NCBI GenBank assembly: GCA_963969395.1
Contig: OZ017803.1
Span: forward strand, 19,902,001-19,966,000
Source: Pseudoscleropodium purum
Taxonomy: Eukaryota > Streptophyta > Bryopsida > Hypnales > Brachytheciaceae
Direction of reading: 5' to 3'
DNA length: 64,000 bases
Shown here: positions 1-11,521 of the stretch, piece by piece
Numbering within the stretch: the stretch's first letter is position 1
Layout of the letters: each line of letters begins with the position of its first letter
Program-made: the position numbers and the translations under genes
The notes under the pieces: model-generated
Seen by the model: only the letters and a program-made list of their open reading frames with translations
What the model was told of the DNA's origin: nothing
The model's database searches: none

Positions 1-232
1 ATGGGCCGCTTGGATATTGTATTAAAGGGTTGTTGGGGTATACAGTGGTTGTTGGAGTATCTAGAGACTACTGCAGTATCAAGGGCTACTAGGATATACA
101 GTGGCTGCTAGAATATCAATAGGCTACTAGGATATTTGGGCTGTTGGGGTATCAATGGGTTGTTGAAATATCTATGGGCTGCTCAAGTGTTCGGGGCTGT
201 TGGGATATTCAATGGGCTACGGGGGCCTTGAC
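1..232. repeat. Degenerate minisatellite
   Basis: About 30-bp units of the form GGGCTGTTGGGGTATCAAT recur with drift: ggctactaggatat, ggctgctagaatatc and gggctgttggggtatc alternate through the interval. The array is cut by the window start. No coding frame is credible. Confidence 0.6.
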
Positions 233-1044
233 TAGACTCCTTTTTAAATCCTCCTTTTCAGGTTCCCTTAGGGGAATCCACAAAATTTAATAAAAAAGAT
301 CAGATTTGTATGGGAAGTTAGTAAATGCTAGGATAGAACTTTGTCGTCTAAAGGCCTAAGCCTAGATTACAACAACAAATAAAAAGGGGAGGAGCTAATG
401 TACCAAATCCATTGGGTATGCTATAACACTTCTCCAAATATACCACTAATCTTGGAAGCTAAACTTTAGACTTTCCCACGGATGTCTTGGAAACTAGATT
501 TTGGAACTATGTGCCAAAGGGGTTCAAAGCTTGACCATCATCTTGGATTTAACACCAACTATAGGACTTTTGAGATGCCCCAAGGGTTTGTGGATTTGCC
601 ATATGGGACCTTTTAATACGTACTGTAGGACTTGACTCTAGCTATGGGTTCAAAGCTCTATTGTCCCAGAAGAGAACCACTAGACAAGGAAATTTTTAGA
701 CCAAAAAATAGGAAATTCCCTAAAGATGACACACAACAAGGATTCAAACCTTTGTCGTCCCAAAGGGGGGTCCACTCAACAAGAACAACTTTAAACAAAG
801 GTTAGTTATCACAAAAATACACCAAGGGTAGAATGAGGGTTAATGGTCCAATAAAACTCCTCACTAACGACACCACTTACACACTAGAGGCCCCCCAAAA
901 TGGCATTGCCAAGGTATGGTAAGGGGTTGTTCTAGGATTAATACAAGACGCCAAAGACTTTGGAAACCACTCAAGTGACTTATAAGCTTATAAGGAAAAG
1001 ACTTTCCACTTCACCACCTTAACACACAAGAATACACAAGATAA
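233..1044. other. Intergenic, no gene seen
   Basis: Moderately AT-rich sequence with stops in all frames. I see no recognisable domain, RNA gene or terminal repeat. Confidence 0.5.
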
Positions 1045-1052
1045 GGTAGAAG

Positions 1053-1326
1053 CAGGGTTGACGAATCTCAACGTCCGCCCTAAAATAGCGTCCGTTTTCC
1101 GGACACACGGACGTTAGCGGACGCAGCGTCCCGACCGCCGTCGGAAAGCGAACGGGCGGGGCGGACGCCCAGATCGTGCAGACCAGATCAGTTCGCGCGT
1201 CGATCGGACGGCCGTAATCGGGCGAACGGACGGACGGGGGACAGGCGGATGTTGCGTCCGCCAGACTGCAAATGTCAGCGGACGCTGCAGACACAGCGTC
1301 CGCGTCCGGACGTCGTGTCAACCCTG
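1053..1326 (+). mobile_element. hAT-type MITE, copy 1 (subfamily A)
   Basis: A 274-bp GC-rich, CpG-dense element begins CAGGGTTGAC and ends with the inverse, GTCAACCCTG. It is flanked by a perfect 8-bp duplication, GGTAGAAG (1045-1052 and 1327-1334). CAGGG ends plus an 8-bp duplication are hallmarks of the hAT superfamily. The interior is packed with GGACG/CGTCC pentamers, and there is no transposase frame, so the element is non-autonomous. It shares its left subterminal sequence with the copy at 7287-7591. Reading frames across it on the minus strand are incidental. Confidence 0.85.
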
Positions 1327-1334
1327 GGTAGAAG

Positions 1335-4300
1335 GGCCTTTGAGGACCTTTCAAAAACTTGAAATAGAATAACAAAAGAGCCAAATATACTCCGAAAACA
1401 CCATAGGGAGTTTTGACCTCAAATGCCAAATATCCAAAACAACTTGGATTCACAAATTCAATAACAAAATGAAGGGGGTGATTTTAGAGAGGGAAATCAA
1501 GCCTTTAAATAGGTTTCAAGGAACCACTTCCCCTCTAAATTCCAACTAGTAACCTTATCAACTTGCATTTTCATCCTCATCTTCAAAGATTTTCATCCTA
1601 CTTCTAAACTTTTGACTATCTACTATACATTGGACCAACATTTTAACTTTTGGAAATTAACTGCAAATGCCAAACGGATTGTGCTATTGGCTCCAGATCA
1701 CCATTTTTAATCCAAATTCCCCATCCCCCCAAACCGAGACCAAAAATCCAACAGATGCTAGTGTAGATTAAAAACCAAATTGAGGTAAATTCCCAACTCT
1801 TCGTGGTTCTCTATTATGTAGAAAATAACTAGCTTGTGGTCCCCGGTAGGTGCAAGAAAGTTAAAAAAAAGGCTCTTTATTGACTTCATTTCACTATCAT
1901 GTTGAGAGCATTTGCCTTAGAAAATCACAAAGATTTTGGCTGTGACTAGAAATGGTTTGAAAATGAAAGAAGTCATAAGATGATAAAAACAAGTAAACTC
2001 ATCACTTGCAAATTCACCCTACTAACAACAACAAAGTAATAAAGAAGATGAATATGAGTGAGCTCGTTACAACAAATTCACCTACTAAATTATTATGGTT
2101 TCAAATCGAAAGTCGTAGTTCTATAGAACCTTCAAATTTGAACTTTGAATCTTCTAAACCGTTGTCGAATTGCTACCCATTGACCTATCTTGTATTGACT
2201 GGCTCTAAATAGATGTAAGGTTTAAGGTGTGTGATAATATCCTACGGCTTTAAACAAATAAAAAAAGACAACCAAACCATGAATTGAATTGTTTAAAAAA
2301 TTGACTTTTAAACTCCCGGTGACCAACTTTAAGAACCAAGCTTCATCGTGAGCCAACAAGCAAGTCTCAACTACATGGGCCATTAACTCCATTTTGTCAT
2401 CCAATCTTGACCACGTGAGCAATTAACCCCACTTCATTATGTCGCACGCATAGTCTAGGCGTAAGTATCTTTACACACAAAAATGTGGTAAGATGACACA
2501 AGTTATAGTCCCAAAGAATTCTAGATGCCTTTCCCAAATTCTAATATCCAGATGATCGTTTCCTCCTCTTCCAACTACTCTCTTCCACTTTCATTTCCGA
2601 AACCACTCCTATTCGGATTTTAATCTAGATTCGGTATCACCTGGTTTTCCGGTTTCACCCCTTAACAAACTGGTTTTCAATTCCTCTGTTTTTCCATCAA
2701 AGAGTCCACTATTGATCTTTTGAGGGGTAGGGACTTACCACTCTTGTCTATTCACTACACAGACAAAAACAAACAAACAACAAACATCCAAATACTCAAT
2801 GTGTTGTAGAGCAAAAGATAAATCCGGATCCGCATAACATTCTGGATGGCCGATCTGGAATGCAAGTCATTCAGGACTACATTCACTCTTCCTTACTACA
2901 ACGACAGATCTCAAACGCCCAGAATTGACAAGGGGGTAATCTTTCTAAGTGTTAAAGTGTAAGACAAATCCTAAGGTTAGTAGACCTTCTAGTGAGTGGG
3001 AGTTTCTTCTAACGATCTCTAATCTCCGTAAAGAATTGTTTCCAATTTTAGATCTGCACTCACACCACTCTTTATTAGAAACCGAATTACTGTTCCGGTA
3101 GTTTAAAAGCACCACGCGCAACTCCTTCGTCTCGTATCTACTAGCATTACAATAGTACACCCTCAGTTCGATCAAGTTATCCAAAATCGAGATTGCTCCT
3201 CACTCATCCTTCTCATATCTTCACACTTAAACAACAAACCAACACAATCCAAATATATGGTTGAAACCAGAAGGTTCACCAAGTGACTCAAATTAAAGAA
3301 GGGAATGAAATACAACAAAATAACTGCTATGATAGAATGAGAGGGCAACAAACTTACCCACCTTTAAAAACCAAAAACCAAAACCAAAGTCAACGCCTAA
3401 AAAAGCTAAAAAGGCATTCCGAAAGTCAGGGCAACCAACCAATGAATAACCCGATGTCCTGTTGTAAATAACTTCACTATGTAAAAGTATCAAAAGATTA
3501 ACTTTGAGACTTAATACAAGAAAAGGGTTGAGATAGAAAAAGTGGGGTCGTAGAAAAGTCTACGGTCTTGGATTGTACTGAATCTTATCACTTAGCTCAG
3601 AGGGACAGAATAGCTGACTGGTTGGCTGCTTATCTCCTACTTTCGCTAGCAATGTCAAGTTGCAGAAGCTGCTCAGACCAAATCAACGAATCCGACAAAA
3701 TTCGAACCTAGAACTGGCCAGTAGCTAACCGAGGACTTCTTCAACCAACCAAATCCACAACTTGGCGACTATTATTGATTCCGTGGCGGTTTTATACCAC
3801 TGTAGGTTGACTGTTGGTATTTTGGTTTTATTATAAAGATAGCTAGTATAATGTCATCGAAGTATTTAAAGAAAAAGCAAGCTTCTCGAAGAAGCTATTA
3901 GGTATAGAATAAAAATAACTAAGTAGTTTTGCTTCTTATGATGTATTTTGAGTTAGTTCTAGTTTGAATTTTAGTATTTGTAGTGATAGATTCACAAAAC
4001 CTTGATGATTAGCAATTGCCGTTATCGCAATTACCGGTTGATCCAATTCAACCATCTATTTCAAAATGATATAGGCAAGATGAAGCGGGACCTTCTAAAC
4101 GTCGTGTTCAACTACGAACTGAGCTAGGTACCCAGCAATTTTCACTGTCAGTTTTGCAATTGGAAAATAAAACTTTGGTGATCATTTTGGAATCTAAATC
4201 CACGCTTTCCGAAAACTATCAAATGGTATTTGAGGGGTACTTTGAGAACAACAGTGAAGAATAGATAGTCAATCGTATTTCTAGTAAAGTAGACTATCGC

Positions 4301-5601
4301 TTTTGGCTTTAAGGACTACTCAATCTACTGACCATAGAACGGAAAGCACACTACATTGCTGCTATACTTTTGTGTATTTTGAAGTTCCTAAGTGTGTAAA
4401 GTAAATGGTTTCAAAATTGAATTTTTGGTGCTAAGATAGAGTATTTTTACCTATGTTTCGAGTTTATACTACCACCATTTAATTTTTATTTAGATTGGAT
4501 GAAAGTTAGTAGGTTGTTTACCTCGTTTTAGTTGACTTTGGAATTTGTAGACTCAAAGAAACATTTAGAATATTGAGAAAATAATATTTTAGAGAGTCTA
4601 CAACATGAAAGATGTTCACATAGGCTAATGTGGCCTATGTGAAAGGAGAAGGGGGGGAAATTCTCTCCTTCTTCTCATTGATGTTGGTATGTATGTGGTG
4701 TGCTAGAGTGTGGAGAATCGAAACTTTGATCAAATGCTATGTGTTGTTGGAGAAAGATTTTAATACAAAATTTGGTGGGGTTATACATGGTGGTGTTGTG
4801 CTTTTTGGGGGGGTAATTTCATTTGATTCCAAGCTTTTATGTGAATTTTTAAGGTCTTTGAGTGAGCAGTGATCTGTTGCTATCCAAAAAGAGGAATAAA
4901 GACTTTGTACCTCTCCTAAAGTCACGAATTTCGTTGAAGCAAAATGAAAATTAAAAAAAATATAGATCTTGTTGTTAGCTTTCTATTAAGCTATCACACT
5001 TATCAATATCATTTGTATAACTTAAGTTATGAATAGAAAGGTGGAATAGAGTACTACCGTTCAAATTTCTTATAGAAAATCTTTGAGAGCACATAGCTCA
5101 TAGGCAGTAGCTTTACTTCAAACGAGATTTTGATGGATCAAATTTTACTGTCTTAGCTTTCAAAAGAGCTATCATTTACTTAAAGTGAAGCTTTAGAACG
5201 TTTTTGGTGCCCATTATAGTGCTACTAACTTAGAGGAGGGTGGAAGAGAAAATTGAAAGATTGAAGACTTAAAGATTCAAAGATTCAAGTGAAGATTTAA
5301 AGACTCAAGAGAAGATTTACCTTGCAAAGACTTAGCCTATGTTGTGGTTTATGGCTTTGTTATTCTTAATCGGATTTAAAAGCTCGTTGTCATTTTGTAT
5401 TGTGGGCATGTGACTTTATCAAATTTTTGCATTGTAAACTTTGTTTGCAGGTTGGCCTGACATTGCGTACATGGCCTTATCTCATTTTGTGTCATGGGCA
5501 ACAAAGTGGGATTAATGACCTACATGGTTGAATCTTATGTCATTCTTACGGCGAGACTGGGTTGATTACCAGTAGATTGTGAATTTGAAAGTTTAGGAGC
5601 C
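1335..5601. other. Intergenic, degenerate repeat-like DNA
   Basis: No intact gene is seen. An open stretch at 4079-4266 (+) starts DEAGPSKRRVQLRTELG and ends at a TAG; it could be a decayed transposon or gag fragment, but no family is recognised. The other frames are short and show no domain. A TTAACCCC at about 2426 has no matching partner. Confidence 0.45.
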
Positions 5602-5609
5602 ATATTCAT

Positions 5610-5912
5610 CAAAGTTGACAAATCAGTACGTCCGCCCCAAAATAGCGTCCGTAACTCGGACGTCCGTCCTCACGGACGCCAGCGGACACAACGTCCCTCC
5701 CGCCGTCAAAAGGTGGACGGGCGGGGCGGACGAGGCGAACAGGGTGGGGTGGGGCGGACGGGCAGGGCGGACAAGGCGGACGGACAGATGGACAGGGTGG
5801 ACGGGCGAACGAATAGACGCTGCGTCCGCCAAGACCGCGAATGTCAACGGACGCTGCGGATACAGCGTCCGCGTCCGGACGTCTTAGACATCCGACCGTC
5901 CTGTCAACCTTG
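5610..5912 (+). mobile_element. hAT-type MITE, copy 2 (subfamily B)
   Basis: A 303-bp element with ends CAAAGTTGAC and GTCAACCTTG, flanked by an 8-bp duplication with one mismatch (ATATTCAT 5602-5609, ATATTCAC 5913-5920). Its interior is dominated by GGACG/GGGCGG repeats. The left subterminal sequence (AAATCAGTACGTCCGCCCC) matches the copy at 8425-8719 and differs from copies 1 and 3. It is non-autonomous. Confidence 0.85.
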
Positions 5913-5920
5913 ATATTCAC

Positions 5921-7278
5921 GAACAATTCAGCTTGTGGTTTGCCATCTGTTTTACCTGTCCCGTATCTTGTGGCTTCTTATCCCCTCCCTGACTCTTGAA
6001 TTCCTAAAGCCATAATAGGATAGGCCAACGGGGAGATGATTCAAGATTTGTTAAAAATTTAAGATTCGAGTGAATATCCTCTTGAAAATTCAAAATTTGA
6101 GCGGACATCCTGTTGAAGATTCAAGGTTTGAAGGGATATCAAGCAAAAAACCCTACTCTCAAGTCATTTCTAACAACAACCAGAATCCCCATAATTTCCC
6201 AAAGCAAACTCCTCTCAATACGACACCAAGATATTCAGAACGTTCACAGTCCAACTACCCCTACAAATCCGGAATTTCTAAAACGATCCGAAACCCAAAT
6301 CTACGCTTGAAATTCCCGTTCCAAATAAAAAATTCTACCTAACTACCTACATTCTATCTATCCCGCTGTGCCTTCTTCAAACTGCTCCTACTTTAACTGC
6401 CCAGAATCTTTACCGAAACCTTCACTAGCGTATTTTTCGTTGATGACTAAGTTTGGGACTTCTGTGAAACCTTGGGAGGTGAGTCTTCTAATTCCGTCTC
6501 TTCTTCAGATCCAAACTTCAATACCTCTTCTTCCGACTCTTCAATCTCCTGAATCTCCGGATCTTTGGCTTGCAGTGATTTACTCAGTGCAATCTCAACA
6601 CGATTCCATCTCGGAGTCGACTACTGCATATGAGAGAAGTCTTCCGAATGAGATCCAACCGAATTCGTCATCACTCCAATTTGTGCGTCGAGATTGCCAT
6701 GAACCGTCAATTCGGGAAACCTAAACTTTCCGGTCATGACATTCCCAGGTGGTGGAAAAATCGGGATGGAAAGCGCTTGTTCTACCGGAACAAACTTCCC
6801 ATTCACCCCTTTCTCCAGCTCAAGTCCTACTGGTCTTGATGGAGTCTGTGCTTGGCTACCTAAAGGTTTTGCAACTAGGGTGAGGATAGACTTCAGTTCC
6901 TTTAATTGTGGCTGGATCGAGCCACTTGAAGCCTGTTGGATCGGAGTCTATGGAATCAAAGTATCCCGAAATATACTCCTTGGGACTTCCAGACATCTTC
7001 CTAAATCGATGGCTCGTTCCAGATCAAAATACTCCAACAACTTCCGCATGTCCTTCAACACAATCCCCATCTAGGCTTCGAAGTCGACCAAGATCTTCAC
7101 CATCCTAGATCCGGCCATATGCCTTTTTTTTGCCAACCAAGTGATGTACAACTCAACTCGGATCACCATATGTTTCAAAACCATGACAAGTTCCTTGAGG
7201 TCGTGGATGAGTCAGAGAGCCTCTATCTCCTTCCGTCTCGCCGCGTTCAGCTCCCCCTTTGTTTACTCGAGTTGAAAC
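5921..7278. other. No gene assigned; several open but unrecognised frames
   Basis: Overlapping open frames occur on both strands (for example 6368-6724 plus and 6621-6806 minus) without a recognisable motif or start context. Base composition is more even than in the AT-rich parts further right. The stretch may be the decayed interior of a retroelement, but I cannot show it. Confidence 0.35.
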
Positions 7279-7286
7279 TTGAAGTT

Positions 7287-7591
7287 CAGAGTTGACACGA
7301 CGTCCGGACGCGGACGCTGTGTTCGCAGCGTCCGCTGACATTCGCGGTCCGGCGGACGCAGCATCCGCCTGTCCCCCGTCCGCCCCAACCGCCCCGTCCG
7401 CCCGTTCGTCCGTTCGATTACGGCCGTCCGATCAACGCGCGGACTGATCTGGTCCGCACGATCTGGGCGTCCGCCTCGGGCCGTCCGCCCCGCCCTGCCC
7501 GTCCGCTTTCCGACGGCATTCGGGACGCTGCGTCCGGACGTCCGAAAAACGGACGCTATTTTGGGGTGGACGTTGAGATTCGTCAACCCTG
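7287..7591 (-). mobile_element. hAT-type MITE, copy 3 (subfamily A, inverted)
   Basis: A 305-bp element with ends CAGAGTTGAC and GTCAACCCTG, flanked by a perfect 8-bp duplication TTGAAGTT (7279-7286 and 7592-7599). Read on the minus strand, its left end is the same as copy 1 (GACGAATCTCAACGTCCGCC), so it lies in the opposite orientation. It has the same CpG-dense GGACG interior and no transposase. Confidence 0.87.
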
Positions 7592-7764
7592 TTGAAGTTG
7601 TTCCTTTCCTCCTCCAACTTCCAAATTTGTTCCTTCTTCTATCAAAACTCCTCCGGATTCAAACGTTTCCAGATCTCTTCCAAAATTTACTTCGACTCTA
7701 CCTTGAGTTCATTTGCGATAAGAAGCATGTAATCCTCCAAGTCGCCATACATCTGTTTGGCCTA

Positions 7765-8322
7765 CTACATCTGGTAGATTCTAACTTCAAAAAATTCAAG
7801 CTCTTGGGGAGGTTTCGGATTGGGTATCGGTTCTTCCCGTTCCAGTGTTGGCACCTTCCTCCTTGCCGCCGGATCTGTGGACTTTCTTCGTTTCCGGTCC
7901 ACTACTTCTTCTTCCTCTTCGGATTGTTCTTCTTCAGATTCTTTCTCCTTCTCCAATTCTTCCGTGAGGCTGTACTTCAAGATCTCAATTCTAGTGTTAT
8001 ACTCAATTGTCTCTCTTACACTCAAGACCTCCTTGTGGTGATACAGATAGAACAGATACAGCACAATAGAACTATGCTTTACTCGGCCTACGTGCTTTGC
8101 CAGCTTGCCTACGACTCCCTGAATTACTCTTCCCCAATGGACGATCTGGTCCTCAAAGGCCCCGAAAATGGTATTAACCATCATAATCGTAACATAGGTA
8201 GGCTTTTCCGAATATAGAATTAGAATAAAGAAATCCAATACCCGTCTATGCCTCTCAGTTTTACAATCGCTAATGGCAAATCCCTCTTTTGAGTGGGCTT
8301 GACTCCGGAACTTTCTGGTCAC
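7765..8322 (-). CDS. Unrecognised acidic/basic ORF, possible retroelement gag remnant
   Basis: An open frame of 185 codons (from the first ATG) on the minus strand. The middle holds a hydrophobic/amphipathic stretch (residues about 45-100). It is followed by a strongly acidic run rich in E and S (about 122-140), then a basic patch DRKRRK and a proline-rich tail. Acidic-then-basic low-complexity order is common in decayed gag-like and chromatin proteins, but I recognise no family. Its surroundings are repeats, two hAT MITEs flank it, and there is no convincing intron or promoter. It is probably a fragment of an old mobile element rather than a host gene. Confidence 0.3.
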   Translation of the reverse strand: MTRKFRSQAHSKEGFAISDCKTERHRRVLDFFILILYSEKPTYVTIMMVNTIFGAFEDQIVHWGRVIQGVVGKLAKHVGRVKHSSIVLYLFYLYHHKEVLSVRETIEYNTRIEILKYSLTEELEKEKESEEEQSEEEEEVVDRKRRKSTDPAARRKVPTLEREEPIPNPKPPQELEFFEVRIYQM

Positions 8323-8424
8323 ATACTTGTCCGCTCTTTCGGCTAGTCCAAACCCATTCTTCTTAAATGAATAGACATTTGCCCAAATGTCTTTTGTCCA
8401 AATTATGGGTTAACCTCTCACTGT

Positions 8425-8719
8425 CAGGGTTGACAAATCAGTACGTCCGCCCCAAAATAGCGTCCGTAACTTGGACGTCCGTCCTCACGGAGCGTCCCTC
8501 CCGCCATCGGAAGGCGGACGGAAGTGGCGGACGGCCCAAGGCGGACGCCCAGATCATGCAGACCACATTAGTCCGCGTGTCGATCGGACGGCCGTAACCG
8601 GGCAGACAGTCGTACCGGGGCGGATGGGTATCGAGGCAGACAAGGCGGTCCTGGCAAACGCTACGGACACAGCGTCCGTGTCCGGACGTCCCGGACGTCC
8701 GACCGTCTTGTCAACCCTG
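8425..8719 (+). mobile_element. hAT-type MITE, copy 4 (subfamily B)
   Basis: A 295-bp element with perfect 10-bp ends CAGGGTTGAC and GTCAACCCTG, flanked by an 8-bp duplication with one mismatch (CTCACTGT 8417-8424, CTCACTAT 8720-8727). Left and right subterminal sequences match copy 2. It is GC-rich with CpG-dense GGACG repeats inside, and non-autonomous. Confidence 0.86.
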
Positions 8720-8727
8720 CTCACTAT

Positions 8728-10303
8728 CAGCTCGTACTAATTTGGAACTCCATAAATGAGTTCCTAAATCATTTCCTCATTCTTCATGCTCCACGACCTA
8801 TCTAACAACTCAACACATCCGATACACATGAGGTTCTCCTCTAACTCTGCTCGGTGACCCGAATCGGAAGGGATAACCGAACAAACCGTCCGGGTTATAA
8901 CTCCAAACCTTCGTACAGCCGAATCGGTAGCCGCCATGAATCATCAACAACTTGCAAACCTAATCTGGTACCACTCCTTCTATCTCTTCCTATCTCAGTC
9001 ACTAACTTACCACTCTTTTTCTCAACTATACGTTGATCAAGTTCAACAAGTAGAGAGGGAGAAAAAGAGGAGTAGCGGTGGATTTCAGTACCCAACATGT
9101 GGCCGACAGTTCCCGGTGGAGAACAAGTAGATGACCGTTCCCCTAACGGTCTTCTAGTTTCTTAGACCAGATGTCTAGAACGTAGGTTTAGGAAATCCAA
9201 TACTTTTCCGGATTCCAGATCTATATCGGACTTGTTTCCGTAATGTTACTAAAGGTTTTAGCAACCCGGAAACTGACTATTTCTATTATAGTCATAGTGT
9301 ACCATAAATCTTTAGAAGTTATAAAAAAAAATTGAAATTTGCAAGTCTATGTAATCTAAATTCTAGACTAACTTATCCAATTTGAGTTTTCATGCTTCCA
9401 CAAGGATAGTTGTAGTGATCACTTTGGAGTTCTAGTTGCTACATTCCAGCTACACAACGGGAAGAATTATTGTCAATTTTGTTGTGGGATTTATCTTTTT
9501 TTAAGGTTGCAAGTCTTCTTCAATGTTCTACAATATTAGAATACCGACAATTTAATGAAATTGACATTAATTTCATCTATACTCTATAGTCCAATATAGA
9601 TTGTTGTTGGTTGGGGACATTAACTAAGAGGACTAGCTTCTATAGAACAAAAAAAACAAAAATATAGAATGTGATGCCAACAATGAGGCAAAATCAATTG
9701 TACTTAAATTAAAGCTCTATGCATTGAATAAATGAAGTTTAGGTTGTTGAATTATTCAAGGTTTCAAATTCAACAAGCAAGAGATCATTTGAAGTTGCTC
9801 ATTTGCAAGCTAGGATAGCTAGGCTATCTAGCCTACACATCCATCAGATTATTTATCCATAATATATTTCATAACTGTGAACAAAAAGCACTACTAAATT
9901 GAGAACTCAATGTAATGGAATATATCAATGACTTAAGGATATTGATGACTTGAATGCTTCTCTTGCTAAAGCACTTACAAACACAAAAAGCTTATTGCAA
10001 CTCCTCAAACTCTCATTTCTCCACTCATTTCTAGTTAATAGCATACATTGCCAATATGAATTATTTGTATCATTAAATTTCCGCTTCACCGTTTTTATTC
10101 TCCATTCCTAGTGCAAATGGCAAAATCATATAGGATCCTATCACATTCATAAATTTTGTAAAGAAAATGAAAATGGATAATACAATCTATTGGTGTGCAG
10201 CCATAATGCCACTCATCTTGTATTAATCAAGGTTGTCTATCTTCAACGACTAACAATGTAGAGTCACTAATTGAGGTTTGATATGAAATTTTTTTAATTC
10301 CTA
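8728..10303. other. Intergenic, AT-rich
   Basis: Nothing recognised. The start (to about 9130) has a few short open frames without domains; the rest is AT-rich with stops in every frame. Confidence 0.5.
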
Positions 10304-10307
10304 CAAC

Positions 10308-11221
10308 AATAAATGTTTTTTTTTAAACATAGCATATTGGGGCAACTCACTACGAATAGAATTTTTTAATTTTTTTCACTAAAAATTTTACACAATATGT
10401 GCCTAAGGAAATGAAGGAATAGCTTTAAGGCCTACCAATTTTCATAAATTTTGACTTCATGGTTAAAAAGTTATTGCATGGTATGTCATTTTCATTACTC
10501 GATAGGAAACCCAAAACTTTCTTTAAAAATCACTATTTAAAAAAATAAAAACTTGAAATTGGTTTACTAGATTTATATATGTGGAGAGCTTTGAATCAAT
10601 CCATTTTGACTAATAAAAAGAAAGTTACGAGGAGTTTTAGTTTGTGGGTAGTTATGAAATCCCTACTCAAAAATAAACTTTGAAGCCCTTTATTTAACTC
10701 AATTTTTAATATTTTTGAAAATAAATTAAAAACATTGGGTGTAGATTGTTTATTACAGCATTACAACCATTGGGATTAGAATTTTTCAATTCCATAATTA
10801 AATTCCCAACAATTTAGTATTTTAAATCATTTTCTACTTCTTTCAACTTACTATTTTTTTCCTATAAGTTGTACAATTCCAAATAATTTGAAATTTCAAA
10901 CATGTATCCAATGTACCTTAAAGAATGAATTCAAAGAGAAACCATCATTTTGGGCATTTTTTCATACAAATGTGACCTTGTGAAGTGTAGCCGCCTGATT
11001 TTTGTTGGGCCAAATAAATGAATTTTATTAATTAAAACACAAATATTTTGCCATCTATAAGGTAGAAATCATGAATTTTTTCCACATCTTTTCAAATTAG
11101 TTTACAATAAGATCCTATGGTCTTATGTGTCCAAATTTCTTTTTCTAAAATTTGGTACTTGTATTAGAGATGGGAGTTTTGGAGCATTTTTGGTGAAAAT
11201 ATAGTCAAAAATCTTTAGAGG
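10308..11221 (+). mobile_element. TTAA-flanked TIR element, copy 1
   Basis: A ~914-bp AT-rich element whose right end CTTTAGAGG abuts TTAA (11222-11225). The left end is weaker, TTCCTACAAC after TTAA (10304-10307). Its internal sequence from about 10560 to the end runs parallel to the copy at 16801-17706 (shared blocks such as TGTTTATTACA and TTTCAATTCCATAATTAAATT). It has no coding capacity. The left boundary is inferred from length and end similarity. Confidence 0.6.
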
Positions 11222-11246
11222 TTAAGTTGGATCTAGTTGAGAATAG

Positions 11247-11521
11247 TTCAAGTTGAACTTCACAACCAAGGCTTGCGCCCTTGGTCCTTATAAGCAACCC
11301 CTTGATGCCATAGACACCACATTGAAGTAGAACTTGAGAGCTTTTGATTAGAACTAGTGTAAGAGGGATTTACGTGAGACTAGCTCAAGTTGAATCTCAC
11401 AACCAAGGCTTACACCACTTGGCCTTTATAAGCAACCACCTTGATGCCATAGACTCCACATTGAAGTAGAGCTTGAGAGCTTTTGATTAGAACATGTGTG
11501 AGAGGGATTACATCAATGCAT
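11247..11521 (+). repeat. 137-bp tandem duplication
   Basis: Two adjacent diverged copies of a unit containing CACAACCAAGGCTT and TTGATGCCATAGAC. The shared CACAACCAAG block starts at 11261 and again at 11398. No gene is evident in it. Confidence 0.8.

Noticed and set aside
2426..2433. TTAACCCC as another TTAA-family end
   Set aside because: No GGGGTTAA partner within 2 kb and no internal similarity to the family.
3764..3785. TTGGCGACTATTATTG resembling the sequence seen near primer-binding sites of plant LTR retrotransposons
   Set aside because: No long terminal repeat, polypurine tract or pol frame could be tied to it.
5609..5926. ORFs of 66-105 codons across the hAT MITEs (also at 1019, 7263, 8367)
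   Set aside because: They translate GGACG repeats in GC-rich non-coding elements and share no real domain.
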